Assembly: GCA_029258925.1 (NCBI GenBank)
Contig: JAPDJV010000004.1
Span: forward strand, 1 to 64,000
Direction: 5' to 3'
Length of the DNA: 64,000 nt
From: Thermoproteota archaeon
GTDB taxonomy: Archaea > Thermoproteota > Thermoprotei_A > EX4484-217-1 > JAPDJV01
A program made the translations under genes and the position numbers. Positions 51,423 through 60,306 of this stretch are shown here, in pieces. Numbering within the stretch: position 1 is the stretch's first letter; every line of letters starts with the position of its first letter. Below the pieces are notes generated by a model. The model made no database searches. It had not been told where the DNA came from and saw nothing but the letters and a program-made list of their open reading frames with translations.

Positions 51423-52154
51423 TTAAACGTTCACCTTTACGAGAGCGTCTAGGGTTGCCTCAGCGGCTTTCTCAACTATGTCTCTCAACTCCTCGGCAGT
51501 TGCATACCCTAGCTCCTCGACTAGGCTATCACTGACCACTAGTAGGGCTCCAGTCTTTACCCCTCTCATCCAGCCCAGGGCAAATATAGCTGCACACTCC
51601 ATCTCAACAGCTATAACCCCTCTCTCAGCCCACTTCTTGACGAACTCGGGGTCTTCGGCGTAGAAAGCATCACTGCTGAACACAGGGCCCACAACGGGGT
51701 TGAGTCCATGCTTCTTAGCATTCTCGTAGAGCAACATTGCGACCTCTGGGTGTGGTGCTGCTGGGAGGTATGCGTCGGGCGCGTACATGCCAATAGAGTT
51801 CCCACCAGGCATGTAGGCTGCTCCTGAGGCTATTACGACGTCGCCTACTTTGAGGCCCTTAACCATGCCACCGCACGTGCCCAGTCTGACCACCACCTTA
51901 GCGCCGAGCATTCTGAGCTCCTCGAAGACTAGGCTTGCTGAGGGCCCACCTATTCCGTGGACGGCTACCGACACCGGTATACCCTTATAGGTGCCAGTGT
52001 AAACAAGTAAACCCCTATTCTCGTTCACTAGCTTAGCGTCCTCAAGCATTTCAGCTACCTGTTTAACTCTAGCCGGATCACCTGCAACTACAATCCTATC
52101 AGCTACCTCCTCGGGCTTAGCCAGTATGTGGAATGGAGGCTTCTTAACCACCAA
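51423..52154 (-). CDS. Purine nucleoside/uridine phosphorylase family
   Basis: 243 residues. Family motifs: VAGDPARVKQVAEML (phosphate binding, about 23-37), VHGIGGPSASLVFEEL (about 64-79), RLGTCGGMVKGLKVGDVVIAS (about 90-110), and EMECAAIFALGWMRGVKTGA with the base/ribose-binding Glu-Met-Glu. Splits nucleosides with phosphate for salvage. Whether purine or uridine is preferred cannot be read securely; the archaeal hexameric purine type is likely. Single gene. Confidence 0.88.
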   Translation of the reverse strand: MVVKKPPFHILAKPEEVADRIVVAGDPARVKQVAEMLEDAKLVNENRGLLVYTGTYKGIPVSVAVHGIGGPSASLVFEELRMLGAKVVVRLGTCGGMVKGLKVGDVVIASGAAYMPGGNSIGMYAPDAYLPAAPHPEVAMLLYENAKKHGLNPVVGPVFSSDAFYAEDPEFVKKWAERGVIAVEMECAAIFALGWMRGVKTGALLVVSDSLVEELGYATAEELRDIVEKAAEATLDALVKVNV

Positions 52155-52545
52155 AACCCCTACACCACCGGTTAGTTTAGGTGTCTTTCTCCTTATTTTA
52201 TGTTAGGGTTAAAGGAGTAGTGGTGCTAGAGCGGTTATAGCATGTACTAGGCTGCTCTCGGTGAGATCAACTGGGCTGTCTGGTCTAGGCTTGATCCGCG
52301 GGAGAATATCTTGATGCTGCCGCTGTTATTGATCCATGAAGACAAAGGACAGGGCCATGTAGTGATAGAGGAATGTCTCACTACTCCCAGACTATAGGAT
52401 GCGTAGACAGGAAATCCAGAAGAAATCCAAACCGAGGAAGATATCTAAATTTACGTGTCTCAGAGTTTTCCACGAAATGTTTGAAGAGTTGTAGAGAGCT
52501 TGTCGGGGATGCAAATGTAAATCGTGGTAGCATACTTGGCTACAT
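52155..52545. other. Intergenic stretch, nothing recognised
   Basis: About 390 bases between a phosphorylase promoter and the 3' end of a membrane-protein gene. A plus-strand frame crossing 52373-52690 overlaps the real gene and has no family resemblance. No RNA or repeat seen. Confidence 0.4.
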
Positions 52546-53046
52546 TCATATAAGCCAGTCCAATATTTTTCGGGATAGAATAGGCAGCATTCTTAATGTG
52601 AGGAATAGTATCAACATCAACAATAGTATTAGGAAAATTCCACTAATTGAAGAATGGAAGCTTGTTAGAAACGGGAAGTACAGTAAGTAGAGGATTATGG
52701 AGGAAGCCATGTATAAAGAGTTTCGGAACAAGACTAGAGAGTCTTCGTAACTTAACCCCTTCTTCACGCCGTACTTCCTAGCGGGGAAAATTGAGAATGT
52801 GTCGATCAGTTTCTTCAAGCTTGGGAGGGCTCTTAAAACTAGAAGCGTGAAGGCCGCGAAGAAAATTAAAGAACAAGTAACCCTAGTCTGCCAGTTCAAT
52901 TCACTTGCTAATGGAATAAACACTAAGTTCCCGAAAAGCCATATTAGGAAAGCACCTAGGAGATTATGAAAAGTCTTTGCACCGTAGGTTTTTAAACACT
53001 TTTGGAATTCTCTTATTTCCTCCTCAATCTTGTCTTCCACTTTCAA
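52546..53046 (-). CDS. Four-span membrane protein, paralogue of its upstream neighbour
   Basis: About 167 residues from TTG 53046, chosen because AGAGG stands 7-11 bases upstream; the open frame extends to an ATG at 53151 overlapping the previous gene by 59 bases. After a charged helix (EDKIEEEIREFQKCLKT) there are four hydrophobic spans, ending LRMLPILSRKILDWLI. The arrangement LLGAFLIWLFGNLVFIPLAS matches FAAILIWVFGELVFLPIAK in the neighbouring gene, so the two arose by duplication. Family otherwise unknown. Confidence 0.65.
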   Translation of the reverse strand: MKVEDKIEEEIREFQKCLKTYGAKTFHNLLGAFLIWLFGNLVFIPLASELNWQTRVTCSLIFFAAFTLLVLRALPSLKKLIDTFSIFPARKYGVKKGLSYEDSLVLFRNSLYMASSIILYLLYFPFLTSFHSSISGIFLILLLMLILFLTLRMLPILSRKILDWLI

Positions 53047-53092
53047 TACCTCTTCACTTGAGGTTGTCGATTTAAAAAAGGTTAATTGGGGC

Positions 53093-53707
53093 TTATGTTT
53101 TCTTGATTCTTCTCTCAAGCTCTTCGGCCCATCTTGCTGTGTACCTACCAATTACTGTTGCGATCGCTCTGCAGCTTCTCCAGAGAGCAAAGATCCCCCA
53201 TATTACTATCAGTATCAAGACTATTGCCGGGATGGCTGGATGGATTTCGGCTAGATAGTTTGCGAACAGCAAGTACGCTAGTGACACTACAATCACGTAT
53301 AGTATGCCGTCTAATGCGATTCTGTAGTTCTTGTAGGTCTCGATACTCACTTCCCCGCTCACTTTTCCAAAATGATATGCTAGAACTCCTGCTAAGCCGC
53401 TAGTAAGTCGCCGGATGTCGACGAAGACTGTGAAAACTATTATTGCTAAAGCAACGACAATAATAAAGCTGATGATAGAGTGCACAGGGTACCCCATGAA
53501 CTCCTGCGTCATTCCCTTCGCAATTGGCAGGAAAACTAGCTCTCCGAAAACCCATATCAGTATCGCTGCAAAAACTGATAGAGCAACTCTTGCACCTACT
53601 TGCCGTAAAGCCTTTGCAGATTCAAGATACATTTCTGCCCCGAACTCTTCTATCTTCTCCTTTCCTTCTCGCTCTTCACCAACAGTTTCCTCTTCACTCG
53701 AATTCAT
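53093..53707 (-). CDS. Four-span membrane protein with acidic N-terminus
   Basis: 204 residues from ATG 53707, where AAGGTGA lies 5 bases upstream (GTG 53716 is less likely). An acidic N-terminus (SSEEETVGEEREGKEKIEE) is followed by four hydrophobic spans including LSVFAAILIWVFGELVFLPI and LYVIVVSLAYLLFANYLAEI, and a basic C-terminus AEELERRIKKT. Paralogue of the downstream gene, probably co-transcribed. Possible ion-channel or stress role is guesswork. Confidence 0.65.
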   Translation of the reverse strand: MNSSEEETVGEEREGKEKIEEFGAEMYLESAKALRQVGARVALSVFAAILIWVFGELVFLPIAKGMTQEFMGYPVHSIISFIIVVALAIIVFTVFVDIRRLTSGLAGVLAYHFGKVSGEVSIETYKNYRIALDGILYVIVVSLAYLLFANYLAEIHPAIPAIVLILIVIWGIFALWRSCRAIATVIGRYTARWAEELERRIKKT

Positions 53708-54069
53708 AATGTTCACCTTCTAAACCGCTTTTGAAGACCAAAATAGTACAGGTCTAGGCAAATTTACTTTAAACTCCAGATATCTGAGGCCAATAAAATA
53801 TTGGGGAAACACCTTAAATACTTTTTGCGAAATTTTCAACCAACTGATCCATTGCCTCACCATATTGCCTGAACTATCCGCAAATATTTTCATCTACCTG
53901 CATTTTCACAATGATACTGGTTACGTTTCAGTTCTTCAGGTTAACTTCTCTACCTCTACAATTCTCTCCAGGCTGTGTGATGAGATATTATTATCAGGTA
54001 GCGTTTCCCCATATTAGAATCGAGGATTCCGTATAGACCTATAATATTGTTGTCCTCGTTTAAGGACCA
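53708..54069. other. Intergenic stretch, nothing recognised
   Basis: About 360 bases between the end of the second CLC gene and the membrane protein pair. A TATA-like CCTTAAATACTT near 53812 (complement direction also AT-rich) may serve the leftward pair. No RNA gene or repeat found. Confidence 0.4.
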
Positions 54070-55878
54070 TTACTTTTCTTCTTCTCTAGCTTCCTCAAGT
54101 TCCTCCATGGCTTTATCGTAGGCTCTTATAATGCACTGCATTGTAACTACTCCTAAAAGCCTCTTATCGCCTCTTTCGACTACTGGTAGTATGCTTATTT
54201 GGTTCTCAACAATCCTATGCATCACGTCTAATAGGCTTTCATCCGGGTATGCTACTATCACGTTCCTGACCATTATCTCATTCACTCTAACATCTTCGAG
54301 TTTCCTATCTCTAACCTTGTAGACGTCCTCCATGGATATCACTCCTACAAGTCTGCTATCCTCGACCACCGGGACAGCTCTCACACCATGCATTCTCATT
54401 ATTTCAGCTGCGTCTCTCAGAGAAATCGTTGGACTTATTGTTGGATATCTTGTTCTCATAGCATTCCTCACCTTCAACATCCTAAGTAAGTGGATCATGT
54501 ATTCGCCTACATGTGCAGGGGAGTCCGCCTTAGTTTCAACCTGTTCACTGTACATTGTATAGTCTCCTGTTAGAATATAGGCTAATGCTGTTGTAAGCAT
54601 TGCTGGAAGCAGTAGGCCGTAATCTCCCGTAATTTCACTCACCATTATCATTGCTGCTAGAGGACACTTAGATATCCCCCCGAAGAAAGCCATCATGCCC
54701 ACTATGGTAAATGATATTAGAAACGACTCCCTGTCGAAAATTATCATTGGGAATTCTCGTGCAAATATTTCTCCAAGAAGCATGCCGATAGTTGCTCCAA
54801 CAGCTATTGTGGGAGTGAATATTCCACCGCTACCTCCAGACCCTATGGTGATAGAAGTCACTATCATTTTTAATAGGAAAATCACTATCATCGCCATTAT
54901 TGCCATTAGAAACGTGTTATCAAACCACGACGATACTTCTCCGTTCAACAGGTATTTTATCCAAACATATCCTCCCTCAACTATTTGTGGAACAAATATG
55001 CCCACTATCCCAACAATTAGTCCACCTATAGCTGGCTTAGCTATCCTTGGGATTCTGAGAGACTTGAATAGTGATCTAAATCTATGGAGGAGTTGTACGT
55101 ATACTATGCTCGTTACCGCGCACACTACGCCCAGTATTGTGTAGAAGAGTAGTTCGAGAGGATTCTGGAAGTATGTTTGAGGCACGAAGAATAGCGGTCT
55201 CCACCCACTGTAAGCTCCGTAAATAGAGTATCCTACAACGGACGCTATGAACGCTGGTACTAGTGCTTCAACCTCGAAGTCTCTCTTGTATAGAACTTCC
55301 ATTCCGAAGAGTGCTCCCCCCAGTGGAGCCTTGAATATAGTTCCTATACCGGCTCCTAGGCCGGCAGCTATAGCTATTCTCTTACTCCTAGGATCGAGTT
55401 TAAGAATAGATGAAATTATTGAGCCGACTCCCGCACCTATCTGGCCCATTGGTCCCTCTCTTCCAACACTTCCGCCGGATCCTATGGTTAAAGCCGATGC
55501 AATGGCTTTTACTGGTGGAACTCTCGATCTTATCCCTCCTCTAGGATTATGGAATGTGGCTATGGCTGCACCAGTTCCCTCCCCCTCGGTTTCAGGTGCT
55601 ATCACGTAGACTAGCAATCCTCCAAGCAGACATCCCAAGCAAGTTATTAATGGTTGCAGTAATGCTATCTCATTGTTCCACGTCGCCTCGAATGGGATTA
55701 CTGGTATCCTGCTCTCCAACGACACGGTTGATATTAGCAAATGATATTCTAAATAGTCTGTTATCTGGGAGAAAAGTATTGTTGAAACACCTATGACCAA
55801 GCCCATAAATACTCCTATTATAGCCCACTTCTCTAGGTAGCCTAGTAGTCTAACGAATCTATTATTCTTCATCAGCAT
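54070..55878 (-). CDS. CLC-type chloride channel with C-terminal CBS pair
   Basis: 602 residues. The membrane part (about 15-450) has the CLC motifs GSGGSVGREGPMGQ (gating Glu in REGP) and GSGGSGGIFTPTIAVGA. The tail (about 475-600) is a pair of CBS domains (RTRYPTISPTISLRDAAEIM, VVEDSRLVGVISMEDVYKV, ILPVVERGDKRLLGVVTMQC) that usually bind adenosine nucleotides and gate transport. It is clearly related to the CBS-less CLC gene at 49-50 kb. Start ATG 55878 or 55872. Confidence 0.92.
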   Translation of the reverse strand: MLMKNNRFVRLLGYLEKWAIIGVFMGLVIGVSTILFSQITDYLEYHLLISTVSLESRIPVIPFEATWNNEIALLQPLITCLGCLLGGLLVYVIAPETEGEGTGAAIATFHNPRGGIRSRVPPVKAIASALTIGSGGSVGREGPMGQIGAGVGSIISSILKLDPRSKRIAIAAGLGAGIGTIFKAPLGGALFGMEVLYKRDFEVEALVPAFIASVVGYSIYGAYSGWRPLFFVPQTYFQNPLELLFYTILGVVCAVTSIVYVQLLHRFRSLFKSLRIPRIAKPAIGGLIVGIVGIFVPQIVEGGYVWIKYLLNGEVSSWFDNTFLMAIMAMIVIFLLKMIVTSITIGSGGSGGIFTPTIAVGATIGMLLGEIFAREFPMIIFDRESFLISFTIVGMMAFFGGISKCPLAAMIMVSEITGDYGLLLPAMLTTALAYILTGDYTMYSEQVETKADSPAHVGEYMIHLLRMLKVRNAMRTRYPTISPTISLRDAAEIMRMHGVRAVPVVEDSRLVGVISMEDVYKVRDRKLEDVRVNEIMVRNVIVAYPDESLLDVMHRIVENQISILPVVERGDKRLLGVVTMQCIIRAYDKAMEELEEAREEEK

Positions 55879-55933
55879 CGCTTCGATCGTGATTATTTCT
55901 TCATCCTTTCAAGCTATTAGAATGTTCCATTAT

Positions 55934-56632
55934 TTAACGTTTAACGTTTTTCTCATAATAGTTGCAGACTGCTTTCATGGGACACTCGATGCATTTCGGC
56001 CTTCTTGCTCTACAATACTTCCTCCCCAAAGAAATCATTCTCAAGTGGGCCTCCAAATAGTCTTTCTCCCTGAAAACCTCCATCAAAACCCTTCTAACAT
56101 CCTCGTATCCAGCATCTTCTGATACTAGGCCCAGCCTCTTAGAAACCCTCATTACATGCGTGTCAACGGGAAATGTCGGTTTACCAGCGTACATTAATAA
56201 TACGACGTCGGCAGTTTTCCTCCCAACTCCAGGTAGACTGAGAAGTCTGCTCCTAGCCTCCTCTAAGGGGAGCTCTCTTATCCAACTTAAGTCTCCGCCA
56301 AACTCTTCAACTATCTTAGATGCAAGCTCCCTTATCTTCCTAGCACGCCTCCAATGTAGACCGGCCGGTCTAATAGCTTCAGCTATCTTATCTAGCGGTG
56401 TGGACAATATTTTCTCCAAGGATACTTCGCCGAGTTTGCTCTCAAGTCTCCCATAAGCTTTTATCGCGTTCCTGTCCGTAGTGTTCTGGGAAAGTATTAC
56501 TCCAATAATGAACTTAAAGGGATCATCGTACAGTCTTCTGATATTCCTCACAACGAACCTCTCGTCATTCAAGTCTATATTTCTCAGCAGAGAAAGTATT
56601 CCATCTCCAGGGATCTTCAAGTACTTCAGCAC
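55934..56632 (-). CDS. nth: Endonuclease III family DNA glycosylase/AP lyase
   Basis: 232 residues. HhH-GPD core LPGVGRKTADVVLLMYAGKP with the catalytic Lys, followed by FPVDTHVMRVSKRLGL with the catalytic Asp. The C-terminal [4Fe-4S] loop has the C-x6-C-x2-C-x5-C spacing (CRARRPKCIECPMKAVC). Removes oxidised pyrimidines; together with AGOG covers oxidative DNA damage. Start is GTG 56632. Confidence 0.93.
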   Translation of the reverse strand: MLKYLKIPGDGILSLLRNIDLNDERFVVRNIRRLYDDPFKFIIGVILSQNTTDRNAIKAYGRLESKLGEVSLEKILSTPLDKIAEAIRPAGLHWRRARKIRELASKIVEEFGGDLSWIRELPLEEARSRLLSLPGVGRKTADVVLLMYAGKPTFPVDTHVMRVSKRLGLVSEDAGYEDVRRVLMEVFREKDYLEAHLRMISLGRKYCRARRPKCIECPMKAVCNYYEKNVKR

Positions 56633-56691
56633 CTAAAGCTTATTCACAAGACTTCGAATATAGTTTTTTCGAGGAAAAGGTGTGAAACTAC

Positions 56692-57471
56692 ATGCCGTTT
56701 GATCCAGTAAGGTTTGCCAAAATAGTTGAGGAAAGTGTTTCAAGAATTAGGCTAGGTGTTGTGGAGAGAAGGTATGCCAGGTTTAGGGGTGACAGGTGGT
56801 ATGGTGGGATAGCAACAGGAGACGTTGTAGGATGCAATCTCAGATGCGTTTTCTGCTGGGCTTCAACCATGAGAGACCACTTGAAGTGCAAAGGCTTCTA
56901 CTGTTCTCCGAGGAAAGCTTATGGGAGACTTGTTGGAATAGCCAGTTCGAGAGGATTCTTTAAAGTTAGGCTGAGCGGGGGAGAACCTACTATAGCATGG
57001 GAGCACGCTAAGAGCGTTGCAGAGCTCATCGTTAAAGCGGGTTTGAGATTCGTTTTGGAAACAAACGGCATATTGATAGGTGCAAGACCCGAAATAGCAC
57101 AGGATATCGCTGAAATGGAGGGCGTGGTAGTCAGAGTTTCCATTAAGGCAGCTAACCCCAAAACATTTGAAAAGCTTACAGGGGCTAGAAGAGAGTTTTT
57201 CTGGATGCAGCTTAAGGCATTAGAGAACCTCTTGGAGGCTGGCCTAGTGCCTGGCGAAGAATTTTATCCAGCAATAATGCTCAGCTTTAATGATGACAGA
57301 GAAATTTCATGGCTCGAGGAGAAGATTGCAAGCATAGATCCGGTTCTAGTAGAGTATGTGGATCGAGAATATGTCATAATGTATCCCAGAGTCAGGAGAC
57401 AGCTTGAGGAAGCAGGCATAAAGCCCAGGAAATACTATTCTCCCAACGGGATTCCAAGAGAGATGGTGTAA
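56692..57471 (+). CDS. Radical SAM protein
   Basis: 259 residues. Cluster motif CNLRCVFCW (about 44-52) and SGGEPTIAWEHA; SPASM domain absent. The N-terminal RRYARFRGDRWYGGIATGD and the late VEYVDREYVIMYPRVRRQL resemble an archaeal radical SAM group of unknown function. 26 bases of spacer downstream of a promoter-like gap; it starts at ATG and is divergent from nth. Confidence 0.78.
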   Translation: MPFDPVRFAKIVEESVSRIRLGVVERRYARFRGDRWYGGIATGDVVGCNLRCVFCWASTMRDHLKCKGFYCSPRKAYGRLVGIASSRGFFKVRLSGGEPTIAWEHAKSVAELIVKAGLRFVLETNGILIGARPEIAQDIAEMEGVVVRVSIKAANPKTFEKLTGARREFFWMQLKALENLLEAGLVPGEEFYPAIMLSFNDDREISWLEEKIASIDPVLVEYVDREYVIMYPRVRRQLEEAGIKPRKYYSPNGIPREMV

Positions 57472-57513
57472 ATATTTAAGTTTCTTAAGAACATTTTTAA
57501 TTAAGGTGTTAAA

Positions 57514-57816
57514 ATGAACATAAAATTCAATCTTGTCGCAATCATACTAGCATTAATGTTGATAGCTCTCGCAGTGGTAATAGTGTTGAAACCAGATTTA
57601 CTATGGATTCTCGTACTTGCATCATCGATAGTTCTGGGGATAATAGGTGCGATAGTGGGCTACGCCATGGGAGGACTGCTGGGGGCAGCAGTATTCTTCC
57701 TAGTAGGCTTGATAATACCGCCGCTTCTAGCAATAATCCTAGTATTCCTCCTAATATTAGGCCTCGTAATTCTGGGGTTATTGCTCATAGCGTTAATAAT
57801 TAAAATATTGCTGTAG
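57514..57816 (+). CDS. Small hydrophobic membrane protein
   Basis: 100 residues almost entirely of hydrophobic spans (about 4), from MNIKFNLVAIILALMLIALA to a Leu/Ile-rich end. No charged loops of note. Starts at ATG with AAGGTG upstream after a TATA-like AATATTTAAG stretch (near 57471-57480). No family known to me. Confidence 0.55.
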   Translation: MNIKFNLVAIILALMLIALAVVIVLKPDLLWILVLASSIVLGIIGAIVGYAMGGLLGAAVFFLVGLIIPPLLAIILVFLLILGLVILGLLLIALIIKILL

Positions 57817-57884
57817 ACCTTTAATACGTGGATGATGACCAACCTCGTTTAGGATAGGTGACTGATGCACCGGTTACTGACACG

Positions 57885-59048
57885 CTAATAATAATCGTAT
57901 TCTATGTTTGAGAGTATGTGAACATTCCCTATGCTAACCCTCCTCAACCCGGCTCTCCTAGAAGCTTTAAGACACTCCTCTGCATGCCTCCTACTCGTTG
58001 TCGGAAGATCGCTCATCAAGTAGTCTGGGTGGAACGCTAGTAGCCTATAAGGTACATTGGGGTTCAGGGAAGCTATGAACTCAGCTATCTTCTCGACTTC
58101 ACTAACACCAACATATCCCGGCACTAGAAGAGTGCTAACAGTTACTAGCGGGACCTCGGGTCTCTCATCGAATCTCCTAATAGCTCTCTCCAAATTTTCG
58201 AAGATTTTCTTGCAGTCTACTCCAGTTAAAGCCCTGTATATTGTGGGGGTCCAAGCCTTAATGTCGAATTTAACTATTCCGCCAGTCTCGAGACTGAGCT
58301 CAACAGCTTTATCGAGAAAAACATTATTCATTAAACCATTAGTTTCCCAGCAAACTCTGAGAATTCTTCCTCTTTTTTCCTCAACCATTATCCTGGATGC
58401 TTCAAGAGCATGTTGCATTTGCGGCGAGGGATCTCCCCCAAAATAGCATACGCATGAAACCCTATCGTTCACTGCCGATGCAAGTTCTCTTGCAGTACGT
58501 ATAGGCGAGAGCTCCCTAGTCATATTCCTGTACTGCCAGTTCTGGCAGTATAGGCAGTCTAGGTTGCATGCACCATAGAATACTGCTAGATTATAATAGC
58601 CTCTCTCAGCTCCACGACTACTATAACTGTACTCAGGATAACCTACACCAGTACAGCCTGGGCAAACCCAGTCTGCAACACAGTTTGTTGGAAGAGGATC
58701 ATAATACCATGTAACAACTCCTCTATCAGGTGTACCAGCAAGCCTGACAATTCTGCCATCCCTGTTCTCGACGAGACCGCAGAAACCCTTCCCCCCGGCG
58801 GGAATAATACAATTGTTCCCGCACAAGCCACATGGAACTCCACCGGGATCTCTCGGAGGCTCACCGGGTAAACCAAACCTGCCCCTACTCTCCCTGTGAG
58901 CATCTAAAATAATCTTCAATGCCTCCACGCCGTTCTCAACAAGACACTTGTTGCAAACGCCTAGAGCATCACTTATAACAATAGACCTACTGCCACAAAG
59001 TTTACACTCCTTCTCTTCCGCCCACCTAGAACTCAAAATCCAAATCAT
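57885..59048 (-). CDS. Radical SAM protein, PflA/PflX-like, with zinc-ribbon N-terminus
   Basis: 387 residues. N-terminal Cys pairs CKLCG and CNKCL (about 15-35) resemble a zinc ribbon, followed by CGLCGNNCIIP and FCGLVENRDG, a second Cys group, then the radical SAM motif CNLDCLYCQNW (about 162-172) and the FGGDPSPQ signature. Similar proteins are annotated as pyruvate formate-lyase activating enzyme-like (COG1180/COG1313) and act on unidentified proteins. No glycyl radical enzyme is encoded nearby, so the substrate is unknown. Confidence 0.8.
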   Translation of the reverse strand: MIWILSSRWAEEKECKLCGSRSIVISDALGVCNKCLVENGVEALKIILDAHRESRGRFGLPGEPPRDPGGVPCGLCGNNCIIPAGGKGFCGLVENRDGRIVRLAGTPDRGVVTWYYDPLPTNCVADWVCPGCTGVGYPEYSYSSRGAERGYYNLAVFYGACNLDCLYCQNWQYRNMTRELSPIRTARELASAVNDRVSCVCYFGGDPSPQMQHALEASRIMVEEKRGRILRVCWETNGLMNNVFLDKAVELSLETGGIVKFDIKAWTPTIYRALTGVDCKKIFENLERAIRRFDERPEVPLVTVSTLLVPGYVGVSEVEKIAEFIASLNPNVPYRLLAFHPDYLMSDLPTTSRRHAEECLKASRRAGLRRVSIGNVHILSNIEYDYY

Positions 59049-59421
59049 AAAACTCTACCTCAAGACCCCAAACTAACTCTACGCCTACTTGAAATCCTTT
59101 CACCACCAACACTATTATATCGCTACCTCATAATAAATAGGTTCCCGAAGCAATATACAGGGAGAAACTTGTAGGCAATTATATGATAATGTGGGATCTA
59201 CATGAAAACTTCATAGTGCAACTCTACATTAAACCGTTACTAAGAAGCTTAGAAGACAATTTGTTAGACTATTCAATAGGTAAAGGCTATTCAACGAACG
59301 TGCTTCCATATAGGTGAAGGAAACTATGTTATAAAGTTTCGGCAAGTCAACAAATACTGTTCTCGTAAAAGGTTTTCTTAAATCCTTATTTTATTGGTGT
59401 CTGAAGTGTTATCGTTATTGT
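59049..59421. other. Intergenic stretch with one doubtful mini-ORF
   Basis: About 370 bases downstream of the QPRTase-like gene and upstream of the leftward radical SAM gene. Contains the 44-residue frame listed separately; otherwise AT-rich sequence with no repeat or RNA recognised. Confidence 0.4.
59183..59317 (+). CDS. Doubtful 44-residue ORF
   Basis: ATG 59183 opens MIMWDLHENFIVQLYIKPLL followed by RSLEDNLLDYSIGKGYS, with natural amino acid composition but no recognisable family. No clear ribosome site. Could be a fragment of a lost gene. Confidence 0.2.
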   Translation: MIMWDLHENFIVQLYIKPLLRSLEDNLLDYSIGKGYSTNVLPYR

Positions 59422-60252
59422 TTACTTAACGTTTACGACGTCTAGTTTCATGTCTAGGAGTGGAGCGTCTATTATTTCCTTGCCTACATCGATTATGTCA
59501 ACGTTTTTCTCTATAATTTCGGGTATATTGCGGATCTTTATGTTTCCACCGAAAGCTAGTTTAATTTTGCTTCTCACATTAAGTTCTCTCAGTTTTCTAT
59601 CGACTTTCTCAACATCTGCTAGATTGCCTGTGTCCACCATGATTATGTCTGCTCCGTGAACTACTGCTTCAACAGTCTCCTCTTCCAAGCTCATTGTTTC
59701 TCCTCTAATTTGAACGACTTTTACTCTATTCTCGAATTTTCTGGCTGCTTCCAGGGCTTTAGCTATTCCACCGAACATTCTAACATAGTTTTTGTCAATG
59801 TACACGAAGGGCTCATCGGTTATTCTTATGCCTACTCCACCAGTTCTTATGGCCTCCCTCAGCAACTCCTTTACTTCAATAGGCATTTTCTTCCATGCGC
59901 CGCAGACAACTCTTATTTTACCTCTTGAAAGCTCTACAGCTCTTCTAGCTGCTGTTGCTACACCTGAGGTCTTAGCTATGATTCCAATAAGGTGGTCTTC
60001 TGCTAAAGCCACTTGCTTCGGGTTCCCTCTTAAAACAACTATTACATCGTTCTTCTTCACTTCCGTCCCAGAAGGCATTATTTCCAGTATTTCTAAGCCT
60101 AGTTTCAGAGCTTTCTCCTTCAATCTCTCCATGCAAGCTAGGATACCGTCTTGCTCGACTCTAATCACAGCTGTAACTCTTCTAGACATTATGTCCTCGA
60201 ATATTATGTCGCGTATGTCAGTTACTTCACGCAATTCCCCAAAACACTCCAC
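59422..60252 (-). CDS. Divergent quinolinate phosphoribosyltransferase-like protein
   Basis: 276 residues of the NadC fold: N-terminal domain (1-100), then AEDHLIGIIAKTSGVATAARRAVEL (segments about 85-110) matching the NadC ERT...SGIAT-like helix, and the barrel end IKLAFGGNIKIRNIPEI. The usual NadC motifs DTRKT and KDNHI are replaced by CGAWKKMP (about 116-123) and IDKNYVRMFGG, so the pyridine acceptor is probably not quinolinate. Last gene of an operon MoaB-like - ferredoxin/BFD - LarA-like - this gene. A role in making or recycling a pyridine nucleotide such as the NPN precursor is an inference from context. Confidence 0.75.
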   Translation of the reverse strand: MECFGELREVTDIRDIIFEDIMSRRVTAVIRVEQDGILACMERLKEKALKLGLEILEIMPSGTEVKKNDVIVVLRGNPKQVALAEDHLIGIIAKTSGVATAARRAVELSRGKIRVVCGAWKKMPIEVKELLREAIRTGGVGIRITDEPFVYIDKNYVRMFGGIAKALEAARKFENRVKVVQIRGETMSLEEETVEAVVHGADIIMVDTGNLADVEKVDRKLRELNVRSKIKLAFGGNIKIRNIPEIIEKNVDIIDVGKEIIDAPLLDMKLDVVNVK

Positions 60253-60306
60253 ACTACAATAATTTCAAATAATATTATGAAAAAATGTTATGTAATTGAG
60301 GGGCCC

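Noticed and set aside
52373..52690. 105-codon plus-strand frame
   Set aside because: Its 3' half is antisense to a genuine membrane-protein gene and its composition is not protein-like.
57885..59048. Methanogenesis marker 10 (methyltransferase of MCR) for the radical SAM gene
   Set aside because: The Cys-rich N-terminus and the motif context fit PflA/PflX-like proteins better, and no MCR genes are present.
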